Shown here one piece after another: positions 8,458 to 16,753 of a DNA stretch of 64,000 bases. The DNA is from Arthrobacter sp. OV608 (GTDB lineage: Bacteria; Actinomycetota; Actinomycetes; Actinomycetales; Micrococcaceae). A program made the position numbers and the translations under genes. Each line of letters starts with the position of its first letter. Positions within the stretch are counted from its first letter, which is position 1. The notes under the pieces were generated by a model. That model did no database searches, was not told the origin of the DNA, and was given only the letters and a program-made list of their open reading frames with translations. The DNA is taken from assembly GCA_900110595.1 (NCBI GenBank), contig FOEZ01000018.1:1-64000 (forward strand), in the 5' to 3' direction.

Positions 8458-8497
8458 TGTGGTTGGACCACATGCCCTAGAGTGTGGTTAGACCACA
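8458..8497. promoter_or_regulatory. Two GntR/FadR-type operators between the regulator and lldD
   Basis: TGTGGTTGGACCACA lies at 8458-8472 and TGTGGTTAGACCACA at 8483-8497. Each is a palindrome around TGGT-N3-ACCA, they differ by one base, and their starts are 25 bases apart. The TGGTNNNACCA core is typical of FadR-subfamily regulators including those of lactate genes. Both lie within 90 bases of the lldD start, so the pair probably covers both divergent promoters. Confidence 0.8.
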
Positions 8498-8545
8498 GCC
8501 GGTCCGTGCACCAAGGACCCTGCCCACGGCCCAACGGAGGACGCC

Positions 8546-9895
8546 ATGACCCACACCATCCAGCCCAACAACCCGGAAACCACGCCTGCACCGGACGCGA
8601 CCGACATTCCGGCCGCGCCTGCCGGGGCCCCCGCCGGGAGGCCGGCCGCCGCAGCCTCCGCCGTGCCTGCTGCGTTGAAGCGCCGCATTCCCAAATACTC
8701 GGACCTTGCTCCCCTCATGCAGTTCAAGAAGCCCGAGTTCAGCAAGGAAGCACGCCTCAAGCGGGCAATCACCATCTGGGAACTGCGCGACATAGCCAAG
8801 CGCCGCACCCCGCAGGCCCCCTTCGACTACACCGACGGCGCAGCCGAAGAGGAAATCACCCTGGGCCGCGCCCGCCAGGCTTTCCTGGACATCGAATTCC
8901 GCCCCGGCATCCTGCGGAATGTTTCCGCCATCGACCTCAGCACCGAGATCCTCGGCAAGCCCTCCCGCCTTCCGGTGGGTATCGCCCCCACCGGCTTCAC
9001 CCGGATGATGCAGTCCGAAGGCGAATACGCCGGATCCCAGGCAGCCGAGGCAGCCGGCATCCCCTACACCCTCTCCACCATGGGCACGGCCTCCATCGAG
9101 GACGTTGCCGCCGCCGCACCCAACGGGCGCAACTGGTTCCAGCTCTACCTGTGGACGGACCGCGACCGGTCGCTGGAACTGATCGAACGCGCCGCCAAGG
9201 CCGGCAACGACACCCTGATGGTCACCGTGGACACCGCAGTGGCCGGCGCCCGCCTCCGCGACGTCCGCAATGGCATGACCATCCCCCCGGCGCTGACCGT
9301 TAAGACGGTGCTTGATGCGTCCTACCGCCCCGCCTGGTGGTTCAACTTCCTCACCCACGAGCCGCTCACGTTCGCCTCGCTCTCCCGTTACACCGGCACC
9401 GTGGCGGACCTCATCAACTCCATGTTCGATCCCACCCTCACCTTCGAGGACCTGGACTGGCTGCGCGAAACCTGGAAGGGCAAGCTGGTGGTCAAGGGCA
9501 TCCAGACCGTGGAGGACGCCCGCCGCGTGGTGGACCACGGTGCCGACGGTGTGGTCCTGTCCAACCACGGCGGCCGCCAGCTGGACCGTGCGCCCATCCC
9601 GTTCCACCTGCTCCCCGAGGTCAAGCAGGCGTTCACAGCGGACAACACCGATGCTGCGATCATGCTGGACACCGGCATCATGAGCGGCGCGGACATCGTG
9701 GCCGCCCTGGCCCTGGGCGCCGATTTCACGCTGATCGGCCGCGCCTACCTGTACGGCCTGATGGCCGGTGGCCGCGCGGGTGTGGACCGCACCCTCCAGA
9801 TCCTCGAGAAGGACATGGCACGCACCATGGCGCTGCTTGGCGTCAGCAGGATCTCCGAGCTCACCCCGGACCACGTGCGCCTGCTCAACAAGTAG
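8546..9895 (+). CDS. lldD: FMN-dependent L-lactate dehydrogenase (quinone-linked)
   Basis: This 449-residue member of the alpha-hydroxy acid oxidase family oxidises L-lactate to pyruvate, feeding electrons to the membrane quinone pool. Visible elements are the FMN-binding IAPTGFTRM segment, QLYLWTDR, TVDTAVAGARLRD, the KGIQ lysine segment, the catalytic base His341 in SNHGGRQLDRAP, and DTGIMSGADIV with GRAYLYGL near the phosphate site. The N-terminus is about 50 residues longer than E. coli LldD and rich in Ala and Pro, with no clear membrane segment. A GGAGG ribosome site precedes the ATG. Lactate oxidase is an alternative, but the regulator and operators favour a dehydrogenase. Confidence 0.88.
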   Translation: MTHTIQPNNPETTPAPDATDIPAAPAGAPAGRPAAAASAVPAALKRRIPKYSDLAPLMQFKKPEFSKEARLKRAITIWELRDIAKRRTPQAPFDYTDGAAEEEITLGRARQAFLDIEFRPGILRNVSAIDLSTEILGKPSRLPVGIAPTGFTRMMQSEGEYAGSQAAEAAGIPYTLSTMGTASIEDVAAAAPNGRNWFQLYLWTDRDRSLELIERAAKAGNDTLMVTVDTAVAGARLRDVRNGMTIPPALTVKTVLDASYRPAWWFNFLTHEPLTFASLSRYTGTVADLINSMFDPTLTFEDLDWLRETWKGKLVVKGIQTVEDARRVVDHGADGVVLSNHGGRQLDRAPIPFHLLPEVKQAFTADNTDAAIMLDTGIMSGADIVAALALGADFTLIGRAYLYGLMAGGRAGVDRTLQILEKDMARTMALLGVSRISELTPDHVRLLNK

Positions 9896-9916
9896 GTCAC
9901 ACCCCAACTGACGGGG

Positions 9917-10531
9917 CTACTTCTTCCGGCCGAACTTGGGGAGGTTGGGGAGGTTCGCCAGGAGGTCGGCGGCCTTGGTGGCCGCCCGGCCCACTGTGCG
10001 GCCGATCTGCTGCGGGACGCTGTCGTCGCTGAGGGCGGCAGCCGTTCCGCCCGGAATAACGACGGCGGGACTCAGGTCGGCGCCGTCGGGCGCCAGGACA
10101 CCGGCGGAGACAGCGTCCGCTGCCACGGCGTCGGCCGTGGCGTGTTCCTTCTCCGGTGCTTCCCGCCGCGGGGCTGGTCCACCGGCTCCTGCCGGGACGA
10201 CGGGAGCCTCTTCCTCCGGATCTGCAACGCGCGCAGGGGCGGCAGGTGACTTCGCTGCGGGAGCTGCCGAGCCGACGTCGAACGTTTCAAGCCAGCTGGC
10301 AATCCCCTCCAGCGGCTCGCGGTTCAGCGCGTAATAACGCTTCTGGCCCTGGGCCCGCATGCTGACCAGCTGTGCTTCACGCAGGACCTTCAGGTGCTTG
10401 GAAATGGTGGGCTGGCTAGCTGCCAGTTCCTCCACGAGCTCCCCCACGGCCTTGTCCCCGGAACGAAGGGACGCCAGGATGTCCCGCCGGGTCGATTCCG
10501 CTATGACGGCAAATACGTCGTCTGTCACCAT
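9917..10531 (-). CDS. ArsR-like winged-helix regulator with a long low-complexity tail
   Basis: The N-terminal 80 residues form a winged helix of the ArsR/SmtB type (ESTRRDILASL, ELAASQPTISKHLKVLREA, KRYYALN). No Cys/His metal-binding set is visible. The remaining 120 or so residues are Ala/Pro-rich and end in a short helix-like and basic segment (LPNLPKFGRKK). The start is the ATG at 10531 or the adjacent GTG at 10528; the GGGAGG ribosome site spaces better to the GTG. The protein converges on lldD with only 21 bases between stop codons. The target genes are unknown. Confidence 0.75.
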   Translation of the reverse strand: MVTDDVFAVIAESTRRDILASLRSGDKAVGELVEELAASQPTISKHLKVLREAQLVSMRAQGQKRYYALNREPLEGIASWLETFDVGSAAPAAKSPAAPARVADPEEEAPVVPAGAGGPAPRREAPEKEHATADAVAADAVSAGVLAPDGADLSPAVVIPGGTAAALSDDSVPQQIGRTVGRAATKAADLLANLPNLPKFGRKK

Positions 10532-10620
10532 GCCTCCCACCCTAGCGACATATACGCCGAAAGGCATCAACTATTTCGCCGGGCCAAGCCATTGGGAAGC
10601 GGGCCGGCGGGAGCGGAATT

Positions 10621-11832
10621 TCAGTCGAACCAGGGGTCCAGACCGTGCAGCGGAAAAACTGCTTTGCGGGTAGCCATGACGGTCCGGTCTACGGCGTCAT
10701 TGGGGTCGAATCCCACTTCCCAGGACCGCCACCACAGTTCCACGTCATCGCCCATGAGTCCCGGCGCCGAGACGCCGAACTTTTCCGCAACGTACGTCCG
10801 CCAGTCCTCCGGCACCGCGGTCCGGAGCGGCACCGGCCTGCCCGCGACGATGGCAATCAGGTGGCTCCATGCCCTGGGAACCACGTGCAGCACGTTGTAC
10901 CCGCCGCCGCCGGTGGCAATCCAGCGGTTGTCACAGTAACGGGCGGCGAGGTTCCCGACGGCGGTGGCCGCCTCCCGCTGCCCGTCCACACTGAGGTTGA
11001 GGTGCGTGAGCGGATCCGTCCGGTGCGAGTCACAGCCATGCTGGCTGACGATGACCTCCGGCTGGAACGCTGCCACGAGCTGCGGGACCACCGCGTGGAA
11101 GGCGCGCAGCCAGCCGGCGTCGCCGGTTCCGGAGGGCAGCGCGATATTGACGGCAGTTCCTTCCGCTTCCGGTCCGCCAATCTCGTTGGCGAATCCGGTG
11201 CCCGGGAACAAGGTGAGCCCGCTTTCGTGCAGGGACACCGTGAGCACCCGGGGGTCATTCCAGAAAATGCTCTCCGTTCCGTCCCCGTGATGGGCATCGA
11301 CGTCGAGGTAGGCGACCTTCCTGACCCCGCCGTCGAGCAGCCTCTGCACGGCGAGGGCCGCATCGTTATAGATGCAGAATCCGCTGGCCCGGTCGCGGGA
11401 AGCGTGGTGCATGCCGCCGCCGAAATTGACCGCATGCAGTGCTGAACCGTCCAGGATCTTTGACGCGGCCAGCAGGGAGCCGCCTGCCAGCCTGGCCGCC
11501 GCCTCATGCATGCCGGCGAAAGAAGGATCGTCCTCGGTGCCCAGGCCCCGCGACTCATCAATTGCGGAGGGATCATCGCTGACCCTGCGGACGGCTGCTA
11601 CAAACTCGGCCGAGTGCACGGACTCGAGCTCGGCGTCAGTGGCGACATAGGGGGCTTCCACGGCCACGTGGTCCAGGTCGAACAGCCCCAGGCTGCGGGC
11701 CAGGCGGGCGGTAAGGTCCATCCGCTCCGGCGCCATGGGGTGGCCTGGCCCGAAATTGTAGGCGGTCATGTCAGGGCCCCACGCCACCGTCGTTGGCGGC
11801 GCGGGCTGGCTGAGACCCGGCAGAAATGTCAT
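10621..11832 (-). CDS. acuC: AcuC-type acetoin utilisation protein / class I histone deacetylase-family enzyme
   Basis: The 403-residue protein has the arginase/deacetylase fold. Signatures are YNFGPGHPMAPER at the N-terminus, GGGMHHA with the paired active-site histidines, the metal-binding DVDAHHGDGTE, ESGLTLFPGTG, and GCDSHRTDPLTHLNLS. In Bacillus AcuC removes the acetyl group from acetyl-CoA synthetase and so reactivates it; acs lies 27 kb away in this window. The ATG at 11832 is preferred over a TTG one codon upstream. The gene is divergent from ktrB, with about 100 bases between the starts. Confidence 0.85.
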   Translation of the reverse strand: MTFLPGLSQPAPPTTVAWGPDMTAYNFGPGHPMAPERMDLTARLARSLGLFDLDHVAVEAPYVATDAELESVHSAEFVAAVRRVSDDPSAIDESRGLGTEDDPSFAGMHEAAARLAGGSLLAASKILDGSALHAVNFGGGMHHASRDRASGFCIYNDAALAVQRLLDGGVRKVAYLDVDAHHGDGTESIFWNDPRVLTVSLHESGLTLFPGTGFANEIGGPEAEGTAVNIALPSGTGDAGWLRAFHAVVPQLVAAFQPEVIVSQHGCDSHRTDPLTHLNLSVDGQREAATAVGNLAARYCDNRWIATGGGGYNVLHVVPRAWSHLIAIVAGRPVPLRTAVPEDWRTYVAEKFGVSAPGLMGDDVELWWRSWEVGFDPNDAVDRTVMATRKAVFPLHGLDPWFD

Positions 11833-11936
11833 CAATCACAGGCTACCCGAGCGTGCAGCCTATCCCGCCCGGCCATTACGCGGGCATAAGTGGTTTACTA
11901 CTGAGGGAAGCAGAACCAACCGAGGAAACGCCACAC

Positions 11937-13370
11937 ATGACGCAAAGCCAGTCGAGGCCCCGGAACCCGGCCAGCTGGCACCCCGCCGCTCAGGAGCGGG
12001 AGGGCCTCTGGGTCTTCACCCGGGTGCGGGATTTCATTGACGACATTGCCAACACCTCGCCGGCCCGGCTTGCGCTGACTGCATTCGCTGCCGTGTGCCT
12101 GGTGTTCACGTTCCTTCTCTCCCTGCCCTTCTCGTCCGCCACCGGCACGGCCACCCCGCTGCACCAGTCCATGTTCACCGCAGTCTCCGCTGTGTGCGTC
12201 ACCGGCCTGACGGTAGTGTCGACGGCGGTCCACTGGTCCTTTTTTGGCCAGCTGGTGATCCTGATCGGCGTTTTTATCGGCGGCCTCGGCACCCTGACGC
12301 TGGCGTCGTTGCTGGCGCTGATGGTGAGCAAGCGGCTCGGCGTGCGGGGCAAGATTATCGCCGCCGAATCCATGAACAACGCCGGCCGCCTCGGGGAAGT
12401 GGGAACGCTGCTGCGGATCGTGATCACCACATCAGTGGTCATCGAAGGCATCCTGGCCCTGGCGCTGATCCCCCGCTTCCTGACACTGGGCGAGCCTTTT
12501 TTGCAGTCCGTCTGGCACGGCATCTTCTATTCCATCTCGTCCTTTAACAACGCCGGTTTCACCCCGCACTCAGACGGCATCGTGCCCTACGAAACGGACC
12601 TGTGGATCCTGGTTCCCCTGATGCTGGGCGTGTTCCTGGGCAGCCTCGGGTTTCCCGTGGTGATGGTCCTGCAGCAGAACGGGCTTAACTGGAAAAAGTG
12701 GAACCTGCACACCAAGCTCACCATCCAGGTGTCCTTCATCCTGCTCGCGGCGGGCACCTTCCTATGGGGGCTGATGGAGTGGGACAACGCCAGGACCATC
12801 GGCTCCATGGACTTCGGTGACAAGATCACGCATTCCCTGTTCGCCTCGGTGATGACCCGGTCCGGCGGGTTCAACCTCGTGGAGCAGAACCATATGGAAT
12901 CCACCACGATGCTGCTGACGGACGCGCTGATGTTCGCCGGCGGCGGGTCCGCGTCCACTGCCGGCGGCATCAAGGTCACCACCATCGCCGTGATGTTCCT
13001 GGCCATCATCGCTGAAGCGCGCGGCGACGCCGACGTCAAGGTCTACGGCCGGACCATCCCGCAGGGCAGCATGCGCGTCGCCATCTCGGTGATCGTGGCC
13101 GGCGCCACCCTGGTTTCTGTGTCCGCATTCCTGCTGCTCCATATCAGCGGCGCTTCCCTGGACCGTGTGCTCTTCGAAACCATTTCCGCCTTCGCCACCG
13201 TGGGGCTCAGCACGAACCTCAGTGCCGAGCTGCCGCCGTCGGGCGTTTACGTCCTTACTGCCCTGATGTTCGCCGGCCGCGTCGGCACCGTGACCCTCGC
13301 TGCCGGCCTGGCGCTGCGCCAGCGCAGCCAGTTGTACCACTATCCCGAAGAGAGGCCCATCATTGGCTAG
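11937..13370 (+). CDS. ktrB: Ktr/Trk potassium transporter, membrane subunit
   Basis: The 477-residue membrane protein of the TrkH/KtrB family has four M1-pore-M2 repeats with glycine-containing filter segments such as SAVCVTGLTVV, SSFNNAGFTPHSDG, MTRSGGFN and ETISAFATVGLS. It imports K+ (coupled to Na+ or H+ in known members). The first 37 codons of the longest frame overlap the acuC promoter. The ATG at 11937 with GAGGA ten bases upstream is the better start. It overlaps the next gene by 8 bases, so the membrane and regulatory subunits are made together. Confidence 0.9.
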   Translation: MTQSQSRPRNPASWHPAAQEREGLWVFTRVRDFIDDIANTSPARLALTAFAAVCLVFTFLLSLPFSSATGTATPLHQSMFTAVSAVCVTGLTVVSTAVHWSFFGQLVILIGVFIGGLGTLTLASLLALMVSKRLGVRGKIIAAESMNNAGRLGEVGTLLRIVITTSVVIEGILALALIPRFLTLGEPFLQSVWHGIFYSISSFNNAGFTPHSDGIVPYETDLWILVPLMLGVFLGSLGFPVVMVLQQNGLNWKKWNLHTKLTIQVSFILLAAGTFLWGLMEWDNARTIGSMDFGDKITHSLFASVMTRSGGFNLVEQNHMESTTMLLTDALMFAGGGSASTAGGIKVTTIAVMFLAIIAEARGDADVKVYGRTIPQGSMRVAISVIVAGATLVSVSAFLLLHISGASLDRVLFETISAFATVGLSTNLSAELPPSGVYVLTALMFAGRVGTVTLAAGLALRQRSQLYHYPEERPIIG

Positions 13371-14049
13371 TTCCCCAGACGCCCCCCGGCGGCCCGCCCA
13401 CAATGCTCCGGTGCTGGTCATCGGACTGGGCCGGTTTGGTTCCTCCACTGCCGAGCAGCTGGTCAAACAGGGCCGGGAAGTGCTCGCCATCGAACGGGAC
13501 CGCAGCCTGGTGCAGAAGTTCGCCCCGCTGCTGACGCACGTGGTGGAGGCCGACGCCACCAACATCGACGCCCTCCGCCAGCTCGGCGCGCAGGAGTTCA
13601 GCTCCGCCGTGGTGGGCGTGGGCACGTCCATCGAGTCCTCGGTGCTGATCACCGTCAACCTGGTGGACCTCGGCATCGAGCACCTGTGGGTGAAGGCCAT
13701 TACGCCCTCGCACGGCAAAATCCTCACCCGCATTGGCGCCAACCACGTGATCTACCCGGAGGCCGACGCCGGTGTCCGGGCCGCGCACCTCGTGTCCGGG
13801 CGCATGCTGGACTTCATCGAGTTCGACGACGACTTCGCCATTGTGAAGATGTACCCGCCCCGCGAGACGGTGGGGTTCACGCTGGATGAGTCCAAGGTCA
13901 GGTCCAAGTACGGCGTGACGATCGTGGGCGTCAAGTCGCCGGGCGAGGACTTCACCTACGCGCGGCCGGAAACCAAGGTCTCCTCCCGGGACATGCTGAT
14001 TGTGTCCGGGCACGTGGACCTGCTGGAACGCTTCGCCGCCCGCCCGTAG
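13363..14049 (+). CDS. ktrA: Ktr/Trk potassium transporter, cytosolic RCK subunit
   Basis: The 228-residue TrkA-family protein has an N-terminal Rossmann domain with VIGLGRFGSSTAEQL (GxGxxG) and the acidic strand-2 end AIERD, which binds NAD(H) or ATP/ADP, and a C-terminal TrkA_C domain (about 145-225). It gates KtrB at the membrane. Translation starts with TTG at 13363, supported by AGAGAGG eight bases upstream and the 8-base overlap with ktrB; no ATG is available in the right place. Confidence 0.88.
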   Translation: MASSPDAPRRPAHNAPVLVIGLGRFGSSTAEQLVKQGREVLAIERDRSLVQKFAPLLTHVVEADATNIDALRQLGAQEFSSAVVGVGTSIESSVLITVNLVDLGIEHLWVKAITPSHGKILTRIGANHVIYPEADAGVRAAHLVSGRMLDFIEFDDDFAIVKMYPPRETVGFTLDESKVRSKYGVTIVGVKSPGEDFTYARPETKVSSRDMLIVSGHVDLLERFAARP

Positions 14050-14072
14050 CCTCGCCGGTGGGAACCATCGGC

Positions 14073-14115
14073 GGTTGAGCCTGAACATCCGCCGGTGGTT
14101 GAGCCTGTCGAAACC
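14073..14115. repeat. Intergenic repeat of the GGTTGAGCCTGTCGAAACC family (partial copies)
   Basis: GGTTGAGCCTG occurs at 14073-14083 and the fuller GGTTGAGCCTGTCGAAACC at 14097-14115, in the 80-base gap between the converging ktrA and proC genes. The same motif forms a full inverted repeat at 16754-16805. Here the two units are in direct orientation, so no long hairpin forms. It is a short dispersed intergenic repeat of unknown function. Confidence 0.65.
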
Positions 14116-14129
14116 CCGCCTTGTCGCGC

Positions 14130-14963
14130 TTAACCGAGCTGCTTGGTGATCTCCGCTGCCCGGTCCGCTGCCGCGCGTGCGCCGGCGGCGATGATGGACG
14201 GAATCCCGCGCTCGTCAAAGGTAGCTATGGCGCGCTCCGTGGTGCCGTTGGGGCTGGTCACGGCTTTGCGCAGGGCCGCCGGGTCCGCCCCCGGCTCGGC
14301 GAGCATAAACCCGGCACCGGCTACGGTTTCCCTCGCCAGGAGCAGGGACAGTTCGGCATCGAGGCCCAGCTCCTGGCCCGCCGCTGCCATCGCCTCGGCA
14401 AGATAGAACGCGTACGCCGGTCCTGAGCCACTGATGGCGGACAGGGCGTCCACCTGCTCCTCGGGCACCTCAACAACGGTTCCTGCGCCCTGGAGGATGT
14501 CCTTGACCTTCTGCAGCTGTTCGGGCGTGCAGTTGGTGCCGGGTGAGACCGATACAACGCCGCGCCCCAGTTTGGCAGGGGTGTTGGGCATGGTGCGGAT
14601 GACCGGTTGGCCCGCCGGGAGGGCAGCCTCCAGTTGGGCGATCGAAACGGCCGCGGCGACGCTCACCACCACCGTATCCGGAGCGAGGGAGGAGCTGATT
14701 TCGCGCGCCAGTTCGGCGATGCCCACCGGCTTGACCCCCAGAATCACGACGGCGGACCCCTTGCTGGCCTGCTTGTTGTTGTCCGGTTCCTCCTCACCGG
14801 CGATCGCGGTGATGCCGTGGTGGCGCTCCGCCAGTTCCGCGGCACGCTCGGCACGGCGGACGGTGGCCACGATGTCAGCCGGATCCGTCCCGGCTTCCAG
14901 CAGACCGCCGAGGATGGCTTCGTTCATGGACCCACAGCCAAGGAATGCGATTCGGTTGCTCAT
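14130..14963 (-). CDS. proC: Pyrroline-5-carboxylate reductase
   Basis: The 277-residue enzyme catalyses the last step of proline biosynthesis, reducing 1-pyrroline-5-carboxylate with NAD(P)H. The N-terminus has the Rossmann motif FLGCGSMNEAILGG, VILGVKP follows in the middle, IRTMPNTPAKLGRG is characteristic of the family, and the C-terminal signature SGSGPAYAFYLAEAM with the conserved ETVAGAG and SPNGTTE segments completes it. The length is normal. It is preceded by a repeat-rich gap of 338 bases, so it is probably transcribed separately from the ppx-type gene upstream. Confidence 0.93.
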   Translation of the reverse strand: MSNRIAFLGCGSMNEAILGGLLEAGTDPADIVATVRRAERAAELAERHHGITAIAGEEEPDNNKQASKGSAVVILGVKPVGIAELAREISSSLAPDTVVVSVAAAVSIAQLEAALPAGQPVIRTMPNTPAKLGRGVVSVSPGTNCTPEQLQKVKDILQGAGTVVEVPEEQVDALSAISGSGPAYAFYLAEAMAAAGQELGLDAELSLLLARETVAGAGFMLAEPGADPAALRKAVTSPNGTTERAIATFDERGIPSIIAAGARAAADRAAEITKQLG

Positions 14964-15011
14964 GGCTCCATCATTGCAGTTTGGCCGGGCGGCTGCCGAC
15001 CCGCAACAGCA

Positions 15012-15070
15012 ACGCGGGGTCAGATTCGGCCCGAAAACCCGTCGGGATTGGGCCGGATCTGACCCCGCGT
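15012..15070. repeat. Intergenic palindrome of the ACGCGGGGTCAGAT family, copy 1
   Basis: The two arms of 21 bases (15012-15032 and 15050-15070) are complementary with one mismatch around a 17-base loop. The outer part of the arm, ACGCGGGGTCAGAT, is shared with another palindrome at 52258-52320, whereas the inner part of the arms and the loop differ. The arm pairing is conserved although the inner sequence changes. It may act as a terminator-like hairpin or REP-type element. It lies 48 bases upstream of the proC start. Confidence 0.75.
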
Positions 15071-15301
15071 CGCGCTGGAAAGATTCACAGCTGGCTCACA
15101 TGTTGGGTGCAGGTACTTCACAACTAGCAGCCCTACTGTAGTTAGTACCTCATTGAGGGTGCGAGTGATGCGGCAGGCATGGGGATGCCTGCCAGGGCAC
15201 CGGCGTACGCGACAGGTTTTCCCCCATTTTCCTGTCGCGGCCGCCGGTGCTTCCGCTTTTAAGGCGTCGCCTAATACATTTAGCGGGTTACGCTGCAGCG
15301 T
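15071..15301. other. Highly structured intergenic segment between the ppx-type gene and proC
   Basis: There is no plausible protein gene here. Three hairpins follow one another: AGGTACT...AGTACCT with inner AACTA...TAGTT (15111-15150); a perfect 9-bp stem GGCAGGCAT/ATGCCTGCC with a GGGG loop (15172-15193); and a 20-base stem with an internal mismatch and a loop containing CCCCC (15197-15250). The GGGG and CCCCC loops are complementary and could pair with each other. It could be an RNA gene, a 5' leader of proC on the minus strand, or a terminator/attenuator region after the ppx-type gene. Strand is not decided. Confidence 0.5.
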
Positions 15302-16288
15302 TTAGACGGCCGCCTCGACGGCCGGCGACGCAACGTGCGGGGCCAGCTCCCTGGGCCCGGAAAAAACCAGCTGGTCGAGGCGGCGGAGGATGAGGCCTTC
15401 GCGCAGCGCCCACGGGCAGATTTTGATTTTTTTGAACTTGAACAGCTCCAGTGCCGCCTCCGCCACCAGTGCCCCGGCGAGGAGCTGGTGGGCCCGGGCT
15501 TCGGAAACGCCGGGCAGGTGGAGCCGGTCTTCAGCTTTCATGGCAGAAATGCGCTGCGCCCATACTCCGAGGTCGGAGCCGTGCAGCACGCGCTTGACGT
15601 AAGGACCTGCGGCGCTCGGGGCAGCTCCGGCAATCCGGGCAAGGGAGCGGAAGGTCTTGGAGGTTCCTGCGACGACGTTGGCCCGGCCCAGCCCGTCGAA
15701 TTCCCGGACTGCCGGCTTGAGGGTGGCCTGGATGTAGCGCCGCAGTTCTTTGACACTCTTGGCTGTGGGCGGATCATCCGCAAGCCAGTCCCGCGTCAGC
15801 CTGCTGGCACCCAGCGGCACCGACGTGGCAACTTCCGGCAACTCGTCCTGGCCAAAAGCCATTTCGAAGGAACCACCGCCGATATCCAGGTTGAGGATGG
15901 GTCCGGCACCCCAGCCGTGCCAGCGCCGGACGGCGAAGAAAGTCATCGACGCTTCCTCGCTTCCCGTCAGTTCCTGCAGCGTGACGGTGGTTTCGTGTTT
16001 AACCCGCGCGAGGACTTCGGGGCCATTGGTGGCCTCGCGGATGGCGGAAGTACAGAACGCCAGAAGGTCCTCTGCCTTGTGCCGGGCCGCGAATTCCCAG
16101 GCTTCCAGGACGAATTCGGTGAGTTCGTGCTGGCCGGCGTCGCTGATGCTGCCGTCCGGCTCCAGGTACTGGACCAGGGAAAGCGGACGCTTGTGCGAGG
16201 CGAACGGCACTGGCCGCGCGCCGGGGTGGGCATCCACCAGGAGGAGATGGACAGTGTTGGACCCGATATCGAGGACGCCTAGCCGCAT
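15302..16288 (-). CDS. Ppx/GppA-family exopolyphosphatase/guanosine pentaphosphate phosphohydrolase
   Basis: The 328-residue protein begins MRLGVLDIGSNTVHLLLVD, the phosphate-1 loop of the ASKHA fold. The second phosphate-binding motif is LNLDIGGGSFEMAFG, and the segment with SEEASMTFFAVRRWHGW is typical of the family. It hydrolyses polyphosphate or (p)ppGpp-related pentaphosphate; the sequence does not separate these. The start at 16288 is chosen over a frame extension of 43 codons because it matches the family N-terminus exactly and has a GGGGA upstream. The gene follows the SseB-type gene after only 7 bases, so the two are probably co-transcribed. Confidence 0.88.
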   Translation of the reverse strand: MRLGVLDIGSNTVHLLLVDAHPGARPVPFASHKRPLSLVQYLEPDGSISDAGQHELTEFVLEAWEFAARHKAEDLLAFCTSAIREATNGPEVLARVKHETTVTLQELTGSEEASMTFFAVRRWHGWGAGPILNLDIGGGSFEMAFGQDELPEVATSVPLGASRLTRDWLADDPPTAKSVKELRRYIQATLKPAVREFDGLGRANVVAGTSKTFRSLARIAGAAPSAAGPYVKRVLHGSDLGVWAQRISAMKAEDRLHLPGVSEARAHQLLAGALVAEAALELFKFKKIKICPWALREGLILRRLDQLVFSGPRELAPHVASPAVEAAV

Positions 16289-16295
16289 GCTGACA

Positions 16296-16715
16296 TTATT
16301 CCCCGTCGGCGCGCTTGAAGTCGCGTTTGATGTTCGCGACACCTTCGGGGTTGATCTCAAAGCCGTAGGCTGCGCCCGGGTTGATGACCATTCCCAGCTC
16401 GTCTCCGATGTTGGCAATGATGGCCGCGCCCTGTGTGCCGAGGACGTTGGGGGCCGCGTTCAGGTACTGCTGGTCCACCCGGCTGGGGTGCGAGAAGACG
16501 GCGAGGACAGGTTCGCCCTCGGCGTTCGCGAGGACCAACGGCTCCACTTGGGAATCGACGCCCTCGATGTTGTCAGAGCTGACGATGTAGACCTCGCTGT
16601 TCAGGAAAGAGAGGATGACGTCCACAGGACTGGCATCAGGCTGTCCGCCCAGGGCGAGCTTCTCCTCGAGGTCGTTGAGCGGAGTCTGGTCGGCAATGCC
16701 GGGTTGTTCAGTCAT
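16296..16715 (-). CDS. SseB-domain protein
   Basis: The 139-residue protein covers the SseB N-terminal domain, recognisable from the LNSEVYIVSS..., EPLVLANAEGEPVLAVFSHPSRV and ALIVNPGAAYGFEI-like pattern (here GMVINPGAAYGFEINPEGV). The family has no firmly established biochemical role; in actinobacteria it is often a stand-alone small cytosolic protein. It is the first gene of a short unit with the Ppx/GppA-type phosphatase. The ATG is unambiguous. Confidence 0.75.
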   Translation of the reverse strand: MTEQPGIADQTPLNDLEEKLALGGQPDASPVDVILSFLNSEVYIVSSDNIEGVDSQVEPLVLANAEGEPVLAVFSHPSRVDQQYLNAAPNVLGTQGAAIIANIGDELGMVINPGAAYGFEINPEGVANIKRDFKRADGE

Positions 16716-16753
16716 GTACCTACATGATCACGTGGCGATGCCCCTTGCAAACA

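Noticed and set aside
15071..15301. Identification of the structured segment as the actinobacterial 6C RNA
   Set aside because: Only one loop has a run of five C on a given strand; the other has G. The known motif needs two C-rich loops, so I left it unnamed.
15071..15301. Search for a BldC-like gene or the small ribosomal protein bS22 near proC
   Set aside because: Neither strand contains a Lys/Arg-rich short frame or a MerR-like helix-turn-helix in this gap.
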